Assembly (NCBI GenBank): GCA_934590325.1
Contig: CAKTOW010000003.1
Coordinates: forward strand, 62,001 to 126,000
DNA length: 64,000 nt
Direction of reading: 5' to 3'
DNA from: an uncultured Oscillospiraceae bacterium
Lineage (GTDB): Bacteria; Bacillota; Clostridia; Oscillospirales; Oscillospiraceae
In this document: piece by piece, positions 25,180 through 35,700 of the stretch
Numbering within the stretch: position 1 is the stretch's first letter
Layout: each line of letters starts with the position of its first letter
The notes under the pieces: generated by a model
What the model was told of the DNA's origin: nothing
Database searches by the model: none
What the model saw: the letters and a program-made list of their open reading frames with translations, nothing else
Translations under genes and position numbers: made by a program

Positions 25180-27777
25180 CTATTGCAATTTGTTCTTCAA
25201 TTCGTACAGCAGATTCAGCGCCTCCAGCGGGCTCAGGGCATCCACCTGCGTGCGCCGGATGGTGTCGGCCACGGCGGACTCCGCCATAGCGGTCAGGGAC
25301 ACCTGGTCCTCCGCCGGCGCCGGGGCGGCGTGGGGATGGGCGGACTGGCTCTCCAACTCGCGAAGTATCTCCCGCGCCCGCTTCAGCACCGCGTCGGGCA
25401 GGCCGGCCAGCTTGGCCACCTCGATGCCGTAGCTGCGGTCGGCGCCGCCGGGTACGATCTTCCGCAGGAACACGATATCCTCTCCCCGCGCGTGGACGGC
25501 CACGTTGTAGTTCTTCACGTTGGGCAGCTCCTGCTCCAGCGCCGTCAGCTCGTGGTAGTGGGTGGCGAACAGGGTCTTGGCCTTCAGCTTGCCGGCGCAG
25601 TATTCCAGTACCGCGCGGGCGATGGACATGCCGTCAAAGGTGGAGGTGCCGCGGCCGATCTCGTCCAGTATCAGCAGGCTGTTCTTTGTGGCGCAGCGCA
25701 GCAGGTCCGATACCTCGGTCATCTCCACCATAAAGGTGGACTGCCCGGCGGCCAGGTCGTCGCTGGCGCCGATGCGGGTGAATATCCTGTCCACCACGCC
25801 GATGTGCGCCCGCTGGGCAGGGACAAAGCTGCCCACCTGCGCCATCAGGGCGATCAGCGCCACCTGGCGCATATAGGTGGACTTACCGGCCATATTGGGG
25901 CCGGTGATGATGGCCACCCGCTCCTCCTTGGCTCCCATGTGGGTATCGTTGGGGACGAAGAAGGCGTCACCGCGCATCTTTTCCACCACCGGGTGGCGCC
26001 CCGCCGTGATCTCGATAACGCCGGACTCGTCCACCTCCGGGCGGCAGTAGTGGTTCTGTGCCGCTGTCTCGGCAAAGGCGCACAGGGTGTCCAGCTGCGC
26101 CACCAGCGAGGCCGCCAGCTGCACCCGGGTCACCTGCCCGGCCACCTCCGTGCGGAGGGCAGCAAACAGGTCGTATTCCAGCGCCGCGTCACGGTCGCGG
26201 GCGGTGAGCACCTCGTGCTCCAGGTCCTTCAGCTCCTGGGTGATGTACCGCTCGCCGTTGACCAGCGTCTGCTTACGTATGTAGTGCTCGGGCACCTGCT
26301 CCTTGAAGGAGTTGGATACCTCGATATAGTAGCCGAACACCTTATTGTACCCCACCTTCAGGGTACGGATGCCGGTCTTTTCCTTCTCCCGGGCCTCCAG
26401 CTCGGCGATGAAGCCCCTGCCGCCGGAGAGTATGCTCCGCAGGCGGTCCACCTCTTCGTTGAAGCCCTCACGTATCATGCCGCCCTCCCGGACGGAAAAC
26501 GGCGGCTCGTCCCCCAGCACGGCGGCGATGCGCCCGCTGACATCCTCCAGTGTCTCCAGCTGCTCGTTGAGCTTTGCCAGTGCGCCGGTGCCGAAGGGCG
26601 CCAGGCACTTTTTGATCTCCGGCAGATGCTCCATGGCCGCGCGCAGGTTCACCAGGTCACGGGCGCCGGCGGTGCCGTAGACGATGCGGCTCATGAGCCG
26701 CTCCATGTCGCCCATGCCGGTCATGGCCAGCCGCAGCTCCTGCCGCCCCATGGTGTTGTCCGTCAGGGCGGCCACGGCGTTCAGCCGCCGGTCGATGGCC
26801 GCCACGTTCAGAAGCGGCTGCTGCAGCCAGGCCCGCAGGTTCCGCGCGCCCATGGCGGTCTTGGTCTTGTCCAGCACCCACAGGAGGGAGCCCTTCTTCT
26901 CCTTGCTGCGCAGGGTCTCCGTCAGTTCCAGATTCCGCCGCGCCGCCAGGTCCAGCTCCATGAACTGTCCCGTGCGGTACCACTCCAGCTTGTCCAGCTG
27001 CTTCAGGTCGGTCTTCTGTGTCTCGTACAGATACGTCAGCAGACCGCCCAGCGCCAGCAGCGGCGCGGTCTCGTTCCGGGGCAGGTGGGTAAGGGCCTCC
27101 TCGCCGAACTGCAGGCGCACCTTCTTCTCCGCGTCCCGCACGTCGAACCGCGCATCGCCCATGCGCTCCCGGCGGCAGGAGAAGCGGTTCTCCAGCGCGG
27201 CGGTCAGGGCGGGGTCGTCATAGCCCGCGCCGTTGAGCACAGTCTCCGCCGGGGCAAAGCGCCCCAGCTCGTTGATGAGCCCCGTCATGCGCTGCTCGCC
27301 GGTGAACACCGTCACCTGCGCCTGTCCGGTGGAGATGTCGGCGGCGCACAGTCCCGCCGCCGCGTCCGTCAGGTACACGCCGCACAGGTAGTTGCTGCGC
27401 CCAGCGTCCAGACAGGCGTCGTCCAGCACCGTGCCGGGCGTCACCGTGCGGATGACCTCCCGCTGCACCAGCCCCTTGGCCTGTGCCGGGTCCTCCATCT
27501 GCTCGCAGATGGACACCTTGTAGCCCTTGGCAATCAGCCGGGCGATGTACCCCTCCGCGGAGTGGTAGGGGATGCCGCACATGGGTATCTTCTCGTCGAA
27601 GGATTTCGTCTTGTCCTTGTCCCGGGTGGTAAGCGCCAGATCCAGCTCCTGGGAAGCCGTGCGGGCGTCCGGCCCGAACATCTCATAGAAATCGCCCAGG
27701 CGGAAAAACAACAGCGCGTCGGGATTCTTCTCCTTGACCTCCATATACTGCCGCATCATGGGCGTCAGTTCAGCCAT
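25180..27777 (-). CDS. mutS: DNA mismatch recognition protein MutS
   Basis: 865 residues. The mismatch-reading motif FYEMF is in the N-terminal domain (LFFRLGDFYEMFG). Walker A GPNMAGKST is near residue 620, and Walker B with ILDEIGRGTSTFDG and the ATHYHEL signature follow. MutS binds mismatches and recruits MutL, encoded next. The start MAELTPMMRQYMEVKEKNPD is the family norm. Confidence 0.97.
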   Translation of the reverse strand: MAELTPMMRQYMEVKEKNPDALLFFRLGDFYEMFGPDARTASQELDLALTTRDKDKTKSFDEKIPMCGIPYHSAEGYIARLIAKGYKVSICEQMEDPAQAKGLVQREVIRTVTPGTVLDDACLDAGRSNYLCGVYLTDAAAGLCAADISTGQAQVTVFTGEQRMTGLINELGRFAPAETVLNGAGYDDPALTAALENRFSCRRERMGDARFDVRDAEKKVRLQFGEEALTHLPRNETAPLLALGGLLTYLYETQKTDLKQLDKLEWYRTGQFMELDLAARRNLELTETLRSKEKKGSLLWVLDKTKTAMGARNLRAWLQQPLLNVAAIDRRLNAVAALTDNTMGRQELRLAMTGMGDMERLMSRIVYGTAGARDLVNLRAAMEHLPEIKKCLAPFGTGALAKLNEQLETLEDVSGRIAAVLGDEPPFSVREGGMIREGFNEEVDRLRSILSGGRGFIAELEAREKEKTGIRTLKVGYNKVFGYYIEVSNSFKEQVPEHYIRKQTLVNGERYITQELKDLEHEVLTARDRDAALEYDLFAALRTEVAGQVTRVQLAASLVAQLDTLCAFAETAAQNHYCRPEVDESGVIEITAGRHPVVEKMRGDAFFVPNDTHMGAKEERVAIITGPNMAGKSTYMRQVALIALMAQVGSFVPAQRAHIGVVDRIFTRIGASDDLAAGQSTFMVEMTEVSDLLRCATKNSLLILDEIGRGTSTFDGMSIARAVLEYCAGKLKAKTLFATHYHELTALEQELPNVKNYNVAVHARGEDIVFLRKIVPGGADRSYGIEVAKLAGLPDAVLKRAREILRELESQSAHPHAAPAPAEDQVSLTAMAESAVADTIRRTQVDALSPLEALNLLYELKNKLQ

Positions 27778-27825
27778 AGCGTCGGCTCCTTTCTCCGGGA
27801 AATGCGCGCCCGCGGCGCGGTGTCG

Positions 27826-28293
27826 TCAGCCTAAAAAGCCCAGCAGGCCCAGTATGCCGAAGGTGGTGTACAGCAGGCACATGACCACCAGCACGATGGT
27901 GATGACGGTATAGAGCCCGCTGTTCTTCTTGGTGTGCTTGTACTTGCGGATGTAAAACAGCGTGCCGCAGGTAACGCCCAGCAGCAGGGAGGACAGGTGC
28001 GTCATGACGCTGCTGTCCTTGAAGGCGGTCAGCCGCAGGATAAGCACCAGCAGCACGGCGCCGAACTCCACGCCCAGGGTGACGTTCAGCCAGGTGGGCA
28101 GCTTGACCCGCTCCTGCTGGTTGGCCTTGTCCACGATCTTCTGCGCCATGTAGGCGCCGGTGGTATAGCCGCCGTAGTTGCTGTTTTTCTTCTTGGCGTG
28201 GATGTTCTTGTTGGGGTTGCCCTTCGCCTTGCGGATGGCCTCCTCCTGGTTGGCGTACTGGTTCACGTTGGAACGGTAGTTGTTCTTGGCCAT
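27826..28293 (-). CDS. Small three-span membrane protein of unknown function
   Basis: 155 residues. A basic, Asn/Lys-rich cytoplasmic N-terminus (about 1-65; NKNIHAKKKNSNYGGY) is followed by three predicted membrane spans: about 70-88, 95-113 and 128-152. It starts 3 bp after the cinA stop and ends 48 bp before mutS, so it is translated within the repair cluster. No recognised domain. It could be a lineage-specific membrane protein carried along by operon structure. Confidence 0.7.
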   Translation of the reverse strand: MAKNNYRSNVNQYANQEEAIRKAKGNPNKNIHAKKKNSNYGGYTTGAYMAQKIVDKANQQERVKLPTWLNVTLGVEFGAVLLVLILRLTAFKDSSVMTHLSSLLLGVTCGTLFYIRKYKHTKKNSGLYTVITIVLVVMCLLYTTFGILGLLGFLG

Positions 28294-28296
28294 GGG

Positions 28297-29556
28297 TCAT
28301 TCTCCTTCTATCGGTAAATTGGTAAGATAACGCCGCAGCATGTCAAAGGCGTGGTGCGCCGTAAGCGTCCGTATGCGCTCCCGGTCCCCACCCAGCGCCA
28401 GCTGCCGCACAAATACGCCCTCCGGCGCGGACAGCGCCGCGAACACGGTGCCCACCGGGTTGCCCCGGTCGTCGCCGTCGGGACCGGCCAGGCCGGTGAC
28501 GGCCACCGACAGGTCCGAGCCCGTCAGCACCCGCACGCCCATAGCCATGGCCCGCGCCACCGGGGCGGACACGGCGCCGTAGGCATCCAGCAGAGAGGAC
28601 GGCACGCCCAGCACGTGGTTTTTCACCCCGTTTGTATAGCTGACCACGCCCCCCAGGAACACCCCGGACGCGCCGGGCACGTCGGTGATGCGCTTGGCGA
28701 TAAGGCCGCCGGTACAACTCTCCGCGGCGGAGAGCGTCAGCCCTCTCTCCCGGCACAGGCGGAACACCGCCTCCTCCAGTCCGGCCACATCCGTGCCGTA
28801 GAGGTACGGGCCCAGGCGTTTGCGCACCTCCTCCAGCACAGGCGCCATCCTAGCCTGGCAGGCCGCCTCATCGGCGGCGCGGGCGGACAGGTGCAGGGAC
28901 ACCTCGCCGGTCTTCGCGTAGGGCGCCAGGGTCAGGTCGTCCTCCCGGCGCAGCAGGTCGTCCAGCAGCTCCTGCACCTGCGGCTCCGTCAGGCCGAATA
29001 TCCGCAGGTCGTGGGAGCGTATCACGCCGCCGCTGAGCCGCTCCAGATACGGCAGCAGGCAGTGCTCCGCCATATAGCGGCACTCCCCGGGTACGCCGGG
29101 CAGCAGCACCGCCGTGGTCCCGCCCGCGGTGAAGGCGCAGCCGGGCGCGGTGCCCACCGGGTTGTGGAAAACGGTGCATCCCTCCGGCAGATACGCCTGC
29201 TGCAGGTTGCACTCCGGCATCTCCCGGTGGAACACGGTGTCGAAGTAGTGCCGTATCTCGTCCACCACCTCCGGGTGGAACACCAGCGGCGTGTCCAGCG
29301 CGGCGCACACCGCCGCCTTGGTCATGTCGTCGTAGGTGGGACCCAGCCCGCCGGTGAACACCAGCAGCTGCGCGCGGTCCTTCGCCGCGGCCACGGCCTG
29401 CTTCAGCCGCCGGGCATCGTCGTCCACGGCGGTGTGGTACAGCACGTCCACCCCGGCGGCGGTCAGCAGCTCCGACAGGAACCGTGCGTTGGTATTGGTG
29501 ACTCCGCCGCTGAGCAGCTCGCTGCCCACGGTGATGATCTCCGCAGTGCGGGGCAT
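28297..29556 (-). CDS. cinA: CinA-family protein: ADP-ribose pyrophosphatase-like plus nicotinamide-nucleotide amidase
   Basis: 419 residues. The N-terminal COG1058/MoCF-like domain has EIITVGSELLSG and FTGGLGPTYDDMTK. The C-terminal PncC-type domain has SAAESCTGGLIAKRITDVPGAS (about 258-280) and VAVTGLAGPDGDD. The C-terminal domain family deamidates NMN to NaMN, recycling the pyridine nucleotide formed by DNA ligase. The start is the ATG at 29556 with AGGAGG 9 nt upstream rather than upstream codons. It shares its operon with mutS/mutL. Confidence 0.93.
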   Translation of the reverse strand: MPRTAEIITVGSELLSGGVTNTNARFLSELLTAAGVDVLYHTAVDDDARRLKQAVAAAKDRAQLLVFTGGLGPTYDDMTKAAVCAALDTPLVFHPEVVDEIRHYFDTVFHREMPECNLQQAYLPEGCTVFHNPVGTAPGCAFTAGGTTAVLLPGVPGECRYMAEHCLLPYLERLSGGVIRSHDLRIFGLTEPQVQELLDDLLRREDDLTLAPYAKTGEVSLHLSARAADEAACQARMAPVLEEVRKRLGPYLYGTDVAGLEEAVFRLCRERGLTLSAAESCTGGLIAKRITDVPGASGVFLGGVVSYTNGVKNHVLGVPSSLLDAYGAVSAPVARAMAMGVRVLTGSDLSVAVTGLAGPDGDDRGNPVGTVFAALSAPEGVFVRQLALGGDRERIRTLTAHHAFDMLRRYLTNLPIEGE

Positions 29557-29593
29557 GTAAAAACGCCTCCTTGTCGGCAAATTGGCCGCCCGT

Positions 29594-30772
29594 TCAGATG
29601 GCGGGCCTGATCTTTATCATCTCGCGCCCGGCCATGGCCCGCTGGCACAGGCCCTCCACATCCAGCGCGGACTCGTACTCGCGGGTCTCCTCCACGCTGG
29701 GCTTCGTCTTGGGGTGCCGGGGGGTGAACACGGTGCAGCAGTCCTCATAGGGCAGGATGGACGTGTCGAAGGTGCCGATATGCCGGGCGATCTTCACGAT
29801 CTCCTCCTTGTCCATGCCGATCAGGGGCCGCAGCACCGGCATGGTGGTCACGTCCTCGCTGACGGCCAGCGCCTGCATGGTCTGGCTGGCCACCTGGCCC
29901 AGATTCTCTCCCGTGACCAGGGCGCGGCAGCGCAGCTCCAGCGCCAGCATATTGGCCAGGCGCATCATAAAGCGCCGCATGATCAGGGTGAAGTGGTCCT
30001 CCGGGCACTTGCGGCGTATCTCCTCCTGTATCTCGGTAAAGGGGATGATGAACACCGCCAGACGGCCGCACCAGGGCGTCAGCTCCTCCGCCAGCTTCAG
30101 CACCTTCTCCCGGGCCAGCTCGCCGGTGTAGGGAGGGGAGGCGAAGTGGATCATCTCCAGCTGTACGCCCCGCTTGGCGATCATATAGCTGGCCACGGGG
30201 CTGTCGATGCCGCCGGACAGCAGGCTGACCGCGTGGCCGCCCATGCCCAGGGGCAGGCCGCCGGCGGCGCTCTCCGCGGGACCGTGGACGTAGGCCGCGT
30301 CCTCCCGGACCTCCACGTACACCGTCAGCTCCGGATGGTGTACGTCCACCGTCAGGTGGGGGAAGGCGTCGTGCAGCGCGCCGCCCACCCACTGGCTCAG
30401 CTGGATGCTGCCCATGGGGAAGGACTTGTCCGCCCGCTTGCTCTCCACCTTGAAGGACTTCGCGGCGGTGAGCGCCTCGCCCAGATAGGTCTTTGCCGTG
30501 TCGAAAATGGCCTCCTTGGTCTTTTCGCAGGGCAGGGCGCGGGTGATGGCGATGATGCCGAACACCTGCTTGCAGGCGGCGTAGGCCCCGGCGATGTCGC
30601 AGGTGTCCTCCGCCGGCTCCACGTAGATGGTGGACTGGCGGGAGTATATCTTCCACTTGCCGAACCGCTGGGTGCGGCGGCGGATATTGCTCATGAGCTT
30701 CATTTCAAAGCTGCGGCGGTTCAGTCCCTTCAGGACCACCTCGCCCAGCTTGCACAGGATGATCTCGTGCAT
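29594..30772 (-). CDS. thiI: tRNA 4-thiouridine synthase ThiI
   Basis: 392 residues. A ferredoxin-like plus THUMP N-terminal part (about 60-165) precedes a PP-loop ATPase domain with LLSGGIDSPVASYM (about 185-198). There is no C-terminal rhodanese domain, as in most Firmicutes, so an external sulfur relay must supply persulfide; no nifS-like gene is adjacent here. The ATG at 30772 has AAGGAG 7 nt upstream. Confidence 0.95.
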   Translation of the reverse strand: MHEIILCKLGEVVLKGLNRRSFEMKLMSNIRRRTQRFGKWKIYSRQSTIYVEPAEDTCDIAGAYAACKQVFGIIAITRALPCEKTKEAIFDTAKTYLGEALTAAKSFKVESKRADKSFPMGSIQLSQWVGGALHDAFPHLTVDVHHPELTVYVEVREDAAYVHGPAESAAGGLPLGMGGHAVSLLSGGIDSPVASYMIAKRGVQLEMIHFASPPYTGELAREKVLKLAEELTPWCGRLAVFIIPFTEIQEEIRRKCPEDHFTLIMRRFMMRLANMLALELRCRALVTGENLGQVASQTMQALAVSEDVTTMPVLRPLIGMDKEEIVKIARHIGTFDTSILPYEDCCTVFTPRHPKTKPSVEETREYESALDVEGLCQRAMAGREMIKIRPAI

Positions 30773-30832
30773 TGGGTGTCTCCTTATCATGTTGGTGTGG
30801 GTGTCACGGCCGTCGTATTTCCATTCGTGCAG

Positions 30833-30920
30833 GGCGCGATGACCACATCGCGCCGCACCGCGCTATCCCGCCACGGCAGTAAGATCTTTCGTCCTGCCGA
30901 TGGCAGGGCGGAAAAGATAC
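30833..30920 (-). promoter_or_regulatory. Structured RNA segment between yifB and thiI
   Basis: The 153-bp gap contains a perfect 9-bp hairpin (GGCGCGATG / CATCGCGCC, 30833-30854) and a larger imperfect hairpin at about 30887-30918 just after the yifB stop. Neither is followed by a U-run. I do not recognise a riboswitch class. Confidence 0.4.
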
Positions 30921-30925
30921 CGCCG

Positions 30926-32440
30926 TTACTTCAGCAGGTTGCTGCTGCGGTACTGTATCGCTTCTGCCAGATGCGCCGCCTCGATATTCTCCGCCCCCTC
31001 CAGGTCGGCGATGGTACGCGCCATCCGCAGTATCCTGTCGTGGCTGCGGCCCGTCAGCCCCAGCCGCTCGAAGGCGCCCTGCATGAGCTTTTCCCCCGCG
31101 GCGTCCAATTGGCAGTACTGCCCGATCATGGACGGCGTCATGTAGGCGTTGCAGGAGACCTCCGTCCCGGCAAAGCGCTTTTTCTGCACCTCGCGGGCGG
31201 CGTTGACGCGAACGCGGATGTCCGCGGAGGACTCCGGCTGCTCCTTGCGGCGCATGGCCTCGTACTCCACGGAGGGTACCTCGATGTGCATGTCGATGCG
31301 GTCCAGCAGGGGGCCGGAGATGCGGCGCATGTACTGCTCCACCTGCTGGGGCGAGCAGGTACACCGCCCGGAGGGATGGCCGTACCAGCCGCAGCGGCAG
31401 GGATTCATGGCGCACACCAGCATAAAGCGGCTGGGCAGCGTCAGCGAGCCGGAGGCCCTGGTGATGGTGACGAAGCCGTCCTCCAGCGGCTGGCGCAGTG
31501 TCTCCAGCGCGGACTTATCAAACTCCGGCAGCTCATCCAGGAACAGCACGCCGTTGTGCGCCAGGGAGATCTCTCCCGGCCGGGGCACGCCGCCTCCGCC
31601 CGCCAGTGACACGGTGGACGCCGTGTGGTGGGGGCTGCGGAAGGGTCGCGTATCCACCAGCGGGTGCCGCGGGTCGGTCATGCCCGCCACGGAGTATATC
31701 TCGGTGGTCTGCAGGGCCTCCGCCCGGGTCATGTCCGGCAGGATGGAGGGCAGCCGCCGGGCCAGCATGGACTTGCCCGCGCCGGGCGAGCCCATCAGCA
31801 GCACGTTGTGGCCGCCGGCGGCGGCGATCTCCAGGGCGCGCTTCACGTTCTCCTGTCCCATCACATCGGCAAAGTCCGGCAGAGGGCGGCTCTGGTGCGA
31901 TGGCTGCCACCTGGGGGCGGGGTCCATGTCCCGTTCGCCCTTCAGGTGGGCCAGCAGCTGCCCCACGTCCTCCACGCCGTAGACAGTGAGTCCGTCGGCC
32001 AGCGTGGCCTCGGCGGCGTTGGCGGCGGGGACGAACAGTGTCTTAAAGCCCAGCCGGGCGGCGGTCAGCGCCATGGGCAGCACACCGGTCACCGGACGCA
32101 GGGCGCCGCTCAGGCTCAGCTCCCCCAAAAACGCCGCGTCGGCGGGCAGGGGGCGTATCTCCTCCGCCGCGGCCAGGATGCCCAGCAGGATGGGCAGGTC
32201 GTATACCGTGCCCTCCTTCCGCACCCGCGCCGGGGCCAGATTCACCGTGATGCGGCTGACGGGGAACTTGCCGCCGCAGTTCTTCACCGCCGCGCGGACG
32301 CGCTCGCGGGATTCCTTCACCGCCGCGTCGGGAAGTCCCACCACGTCGAAGCCCGGCAGCCCTCCCGACAAAAAGCACTCCACCGACACCTCGTAGCCGG
32401 TGATGCCCGTCAGACCCAGCGACCGTACCGTGACCATCAT
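30926..32440 (-). CDS. YifB/ComM-family Mg-chelatase-like AAA+ ATPase
   Basis: 504 residues. An N-terminal Lon-protease-like ChlI fold (GFDVVGLPDAAVKESRERVRAA) is followed by a Walker A GSPGAGKSMLARRLP (about 216-230) and Walker B LFLDELPEF. A zinc-type segment CAMNPCRCGWYGH and a C-terminal Mg_chelatase_C domain complete it. ComM in Gram-negatives is a branch-migration helicase for natural transformation; clostridial YifB function is not established. Start at 32440 is the first of two adjacent ATGs, with AAAGGGGG upstream. Confidence 0.9.
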   Translation of the reverse strand: MMVTVRSLGLTGITGYEVSVECFLSGGLPGFDVVGLPDAAVKESRERVRAAVKNCGGKFPVSRITVNLAPARVRKEGTVYDLPILLGILAAAEEIRPLPADAAFLGELSLSGALRPVTGVLPMALTAARLGFKTLFVPAANAAEATLADGLTVYGVEDVGQLLAHLKGERDMDPAPRWQPSHQSRPLPDFADVMGQENVKRALEIAAAGGHNVLLMGSPGAGKSMLARRLPSILPDMTRAEALQTTEIYSVAGMTDPRHPLVDTRPFRSPHHTASTVSLAGGGGVPRPGEISLAHNGVLFLDELPEFDKSALETLRQPLEDGFVTITRASGSLTLPSRFMLVCAMNPCRCGWYGHPSGRCTCSPQQVEQYMRRISGPLLDRIDMHIEVPSVEYEAMRRKEQPESSADIRVRVNAAREVQKKRFAGTEVSCNAYMTPSMIGQYCQLDAAGEKLMQGAFERLGLTGRSHDRILRMARTIADLEGAENIEAAHLAEAIQYRSSNLLK

Positions 32441-32631
32441 GGACAGCGCCCCCTTTACACTAATTTTATAGCACCCTACATTCTACCACAAAATATCGCC
32501 TGTGAACAGCAAATTTTCCAAAAAAGTGCCGCGCTTTTTGCGCGGAGTGCATGAACCTCCGGCGGCGGCGTGAGAATTTTTGTGCATGGCGCTAAAAAAG
32601 TTTTAACATGGTGCAAATCACGAAATTGAGG

Positions 32632-32660
32632 TTTACATCGGGAAATTTTTGTGCTACTAT
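32632..32660 (+). promoter_or_regulatory. Sigma-A promoter of PFOR
   Basis: TTTACA (32632-32637), 17-nt spacer, TACTAT (32655-32660). Predicted leader is about 85 nt. Confidence 0.75.
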
Positions 32661-32676
32661 GACGGTGCCTAACATT

Positions 32677-32718
32677 CCGTACAAGTGGGCGTACTGCGCC
32701 CATTCTGGCGATGTACGG
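32677..32718 (+). promoter_or_regulatory. Nested hairpin in the PFOR 5' leader
   Basis: Outer arms CCGTAC / GTACGG (32677-32682 and 32713-32718) enclose an inner stem GGGCG-TACTG-CGCCC. The structure ends about 22 nt before the Shine-Dalgarno. No U-run follows. Confidence 0.5.
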
Positions 32719-32751
32719 AAGCATATTACATTATGTTCAAGGAGGCTCATT

Positions 32752-35700
32752 ATGGTAAGAAAAATGAAGTCCATGGATGGCAACAACGCCGCCGCGCATG
32801 TTTCCTATGCGTTCTCTGAGGTCGCTGCCATCTACCCCATCACCCCGTCCAGCCCCATGGCGGACTTCGTGGATCAGTGGAGCGCCAACGGCCAGAAGAA
32901 CATCTTCGGCACCAAGGTCAAGGTGGTCGAGATGCAGTCCGAGGCCGGTGCCGCCGGTGCTGTCCACGGCTCTCTGGGCGCAGGTGCGCTGACCACCACC
33001 TACACCGCGTCCCAGGGCCTGCTGCTGATGATCCCCAATATGTACAAGATCGCGGCTGAGCAGCTGCCCTGCGTGTTCCATGTCTCCGCCCGTACCGTTT
33101 CCACCCAGTCCCTGAACATCTTCGGCGATCACTCCGACGTCATGGCCTGCCGCCAGACCGGCTTTGCCATGCTGTGCGAGGGCAACGTGCAGGAGGTCAT
33201 GGACCTGAGCCCTGTAGCCCATCTGGCCGCCCTGACCGGCAAGGTCCCCTTCATCAACTTCTTCGACGGCTTCCGCACCTCCCACGAGATCCAGAAGATC
33301 GCCGTGTGGGACTACGAGGATCTGAAGGATATGTGCGACATGGACGCCGTGGCTGAGTTCCGCCGTCACGCACTGAACCCCGAGCATCCCCACATGCGCG
33401 GCTCTCACGAGAACGGCGACATCTTCTTCCAGCACCGCGAGGCCTGCAACCAGTACTACACCGCTCTGCCCGCCGTGGTGGAGAAGTACATGGACAAGAT
33501 CAACGCCAAGCTGGGCACCGACTACAAGCTGTTCAACTACTACGGCGCCGCCGACGCTGACCGCGTCATCGTGGCCATGGGCTCCATCTGCGACGTGGCC
33601 GAGGAGGTCATCGACTACCTGAACGCCCACGGCGAGAAGGTGGGTCTGGTGAAGGTGCGCCTGTTCCGTCCCTTCGCCGCCGAGAAGCTCATCGAGGCCA
33701 TCCCCGCCACCTGCAAGAAGATCGCCGTGCTGGACCGCACCAAGGAGCCCGGCTCCCAGGGCGAGCCTCTGTACCAGGACGTCGTCACCGCTCTGGCCAA
33801 CGCCGGCCGGAACGACATCGCCGTCATCGGCGGCCGTTACGGTCTGGGCAGCAAGGATACGCCTCCCGCCTCCGTGTTCGCCGTGTACACCGAGCTGGCC
33901 AAGGCTGAGATGAAGCGCCAGTTCACCATCGGCATCGTGGATGACGTCACCAACCTGTCCCTGCCCGAGGATCCCAACTGTCCCAACACCGCCGCGGAAG
34001 GCACCATCGAGTGCAAGTTCTGGGGCCTGGGCGGCGACGGCACCGTGGGCGCCAACAAGAACTCCATCAAGATCATCGGCGACCATACCGACAAATACGT
34101 GCAGGCGTACTTCCAGTACGACTCCAAGAAGACCGGCGGCGTCACCATCAGCCACCTGCGCTTCGGCGACAAGCCCATCCGCAGCCCGTACTACATCAAC
34201 AAGGCTGACTTCGTGGCCTGCCACAACCCCAGCTACGTGACCAAGGGCTTCAAGATGGTCCAGGACGTCAAGCCCGGCGGTGTCTACATGATCAACTGCC
34301 AGTGGGACTTCGACGAGCTGAACCACCACATGGACGCCGCTTCCAAGCGCTACATCGCCCAGAACAACATCCAGCTGTACACCATCGATGCCATTGACCT
34401 GGCCATCGAGATCGGCATGGGCAAGCGCAACAACACCATCCTGCAGTCCGCGTTCTTCTCCCTGGCCAAGGTCATGCCCGAGGAAGAGGCCATCACCTAC
34501 ATGAAGGAGAAGGCCAAGGCCTCCTACCTGAAGAAGGGCCAGGACATCGTGGACATGAACTACAAGGCCATCGACCTGGGCGCCACCGCCTACAAGAAGA
34601 TCGACGTACCCGCCGACTGGGCCAACGCCGTGGATACCAAGGAGCCCAAGCAGCTCAAGGGCAAGCCCGAGCTGGTGAAGATGGTCAAGGACATCCTGGA
34701 GCCCGTTGGCAAGATGGACGGCGACAGCCTGCCCGTTTCCGCCTTCGTGGACCACGTGGACGGCCAGTTCGAGCTGGGTGCCGCCGCTTACGAGAAGCGC
34801 GGCGTGGCCGTGTCCGTCCCCACCTGGGACGCCGAAAAGTGCATCCAGTGCAACCAGTGCGCCTACGTCTGCCCCCACGCCACCATCCGTCCCTTCGCGC
34901 TCACCGCTGACGAGGCCGCCAAGGCTCCCGAGGCCGCCAAGATCGTGGACGTGAAGGCCGGCAAGGGCAAGGGCACCTATCAGTTCACCATGGCCATCAG
35001 CCCGCTGGACTGCATGGGCTGCGGCGTCTGCATCGGCGCCTGCCCGGTGAACGCCCTGACCATGGTCGCCCAGGAGGGCGAGCTGCCCCAGCAGGACGTG
35101 TTCGACTACTGCGTGGCCGAGGTGTCCGAGAAGAAGGATATGCAGGACAACACCGTCAAGGGCAGCCAGTTCAAGCAGCCCATGCTGGAGTTCTCCGGCT
35201 CCTGCGCCGGCTGCGCCGAGACCAGCTATGCCCGTCTGGTGACCCAGCTGTTCGGCGACCATATGTATATCTCCAACGCCACCGGCTGCTCCTCCATCTG
35301 GGGCGGTCCCGCGGCTACCTCTCCCTACTGCACCAATAAGGCCGGCCACGGCCCCGCATGGTGCAACTCCCTGTTCGAGGACAACGCCGAGCACGGCCTG
35401 GGCATGTTCGTGGGCCAGAACAAGATCCGCGAGGACCTGGCGGACAAGACCCGCCAGCTGATCGCCGTGGAGTGGGCGCGTCCCGAGCTGAAGGCCGCCG
35501 CACAGGCGTGGCTGGATACCATGGCTGACGGTACCGCCAACGCCGAGCCCGCCAAGGCTTACGTCAAGGCACTGGAGGAGAGCATCAGCACCGTGGAGGA
35601 TCTGGCTGCCATCCCGCAGTTTGCCGAGCACGCTGCCCAGCTGAAAGCCAAGGGTGCCCTGCTGTGCGACTGCGAGGCCTGCACGCTGGCTGCCGACATC

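Larger units (their letters stand above)
32441..32751. other. Divergent intergenic region yifB / PFOR
   Basis: 311 bp, A/T-richer than the genes. It contains a CCGCGC-TTTTT-GCGCGG hairpin at about 32529-32545, the PFOR promoter and a structured PFOR leader (separate entries). A weak minus-strand -10 for yifB (TAGAAT, near 32475-32480) is visible. Confidence 0.6.

Noticed and set aside
22244..27834. Long plus-strand open frames opposite miaA, mutL and mutS
   Set aside because: Same composition artefact; the minus-strand proteins are complete and well conserved.
30773..30925. Thiamine (TPP) riboswitch before thiI
   Set aside because: The conserved CTGAGA and ACCTGATCTGG-like segments are absent.
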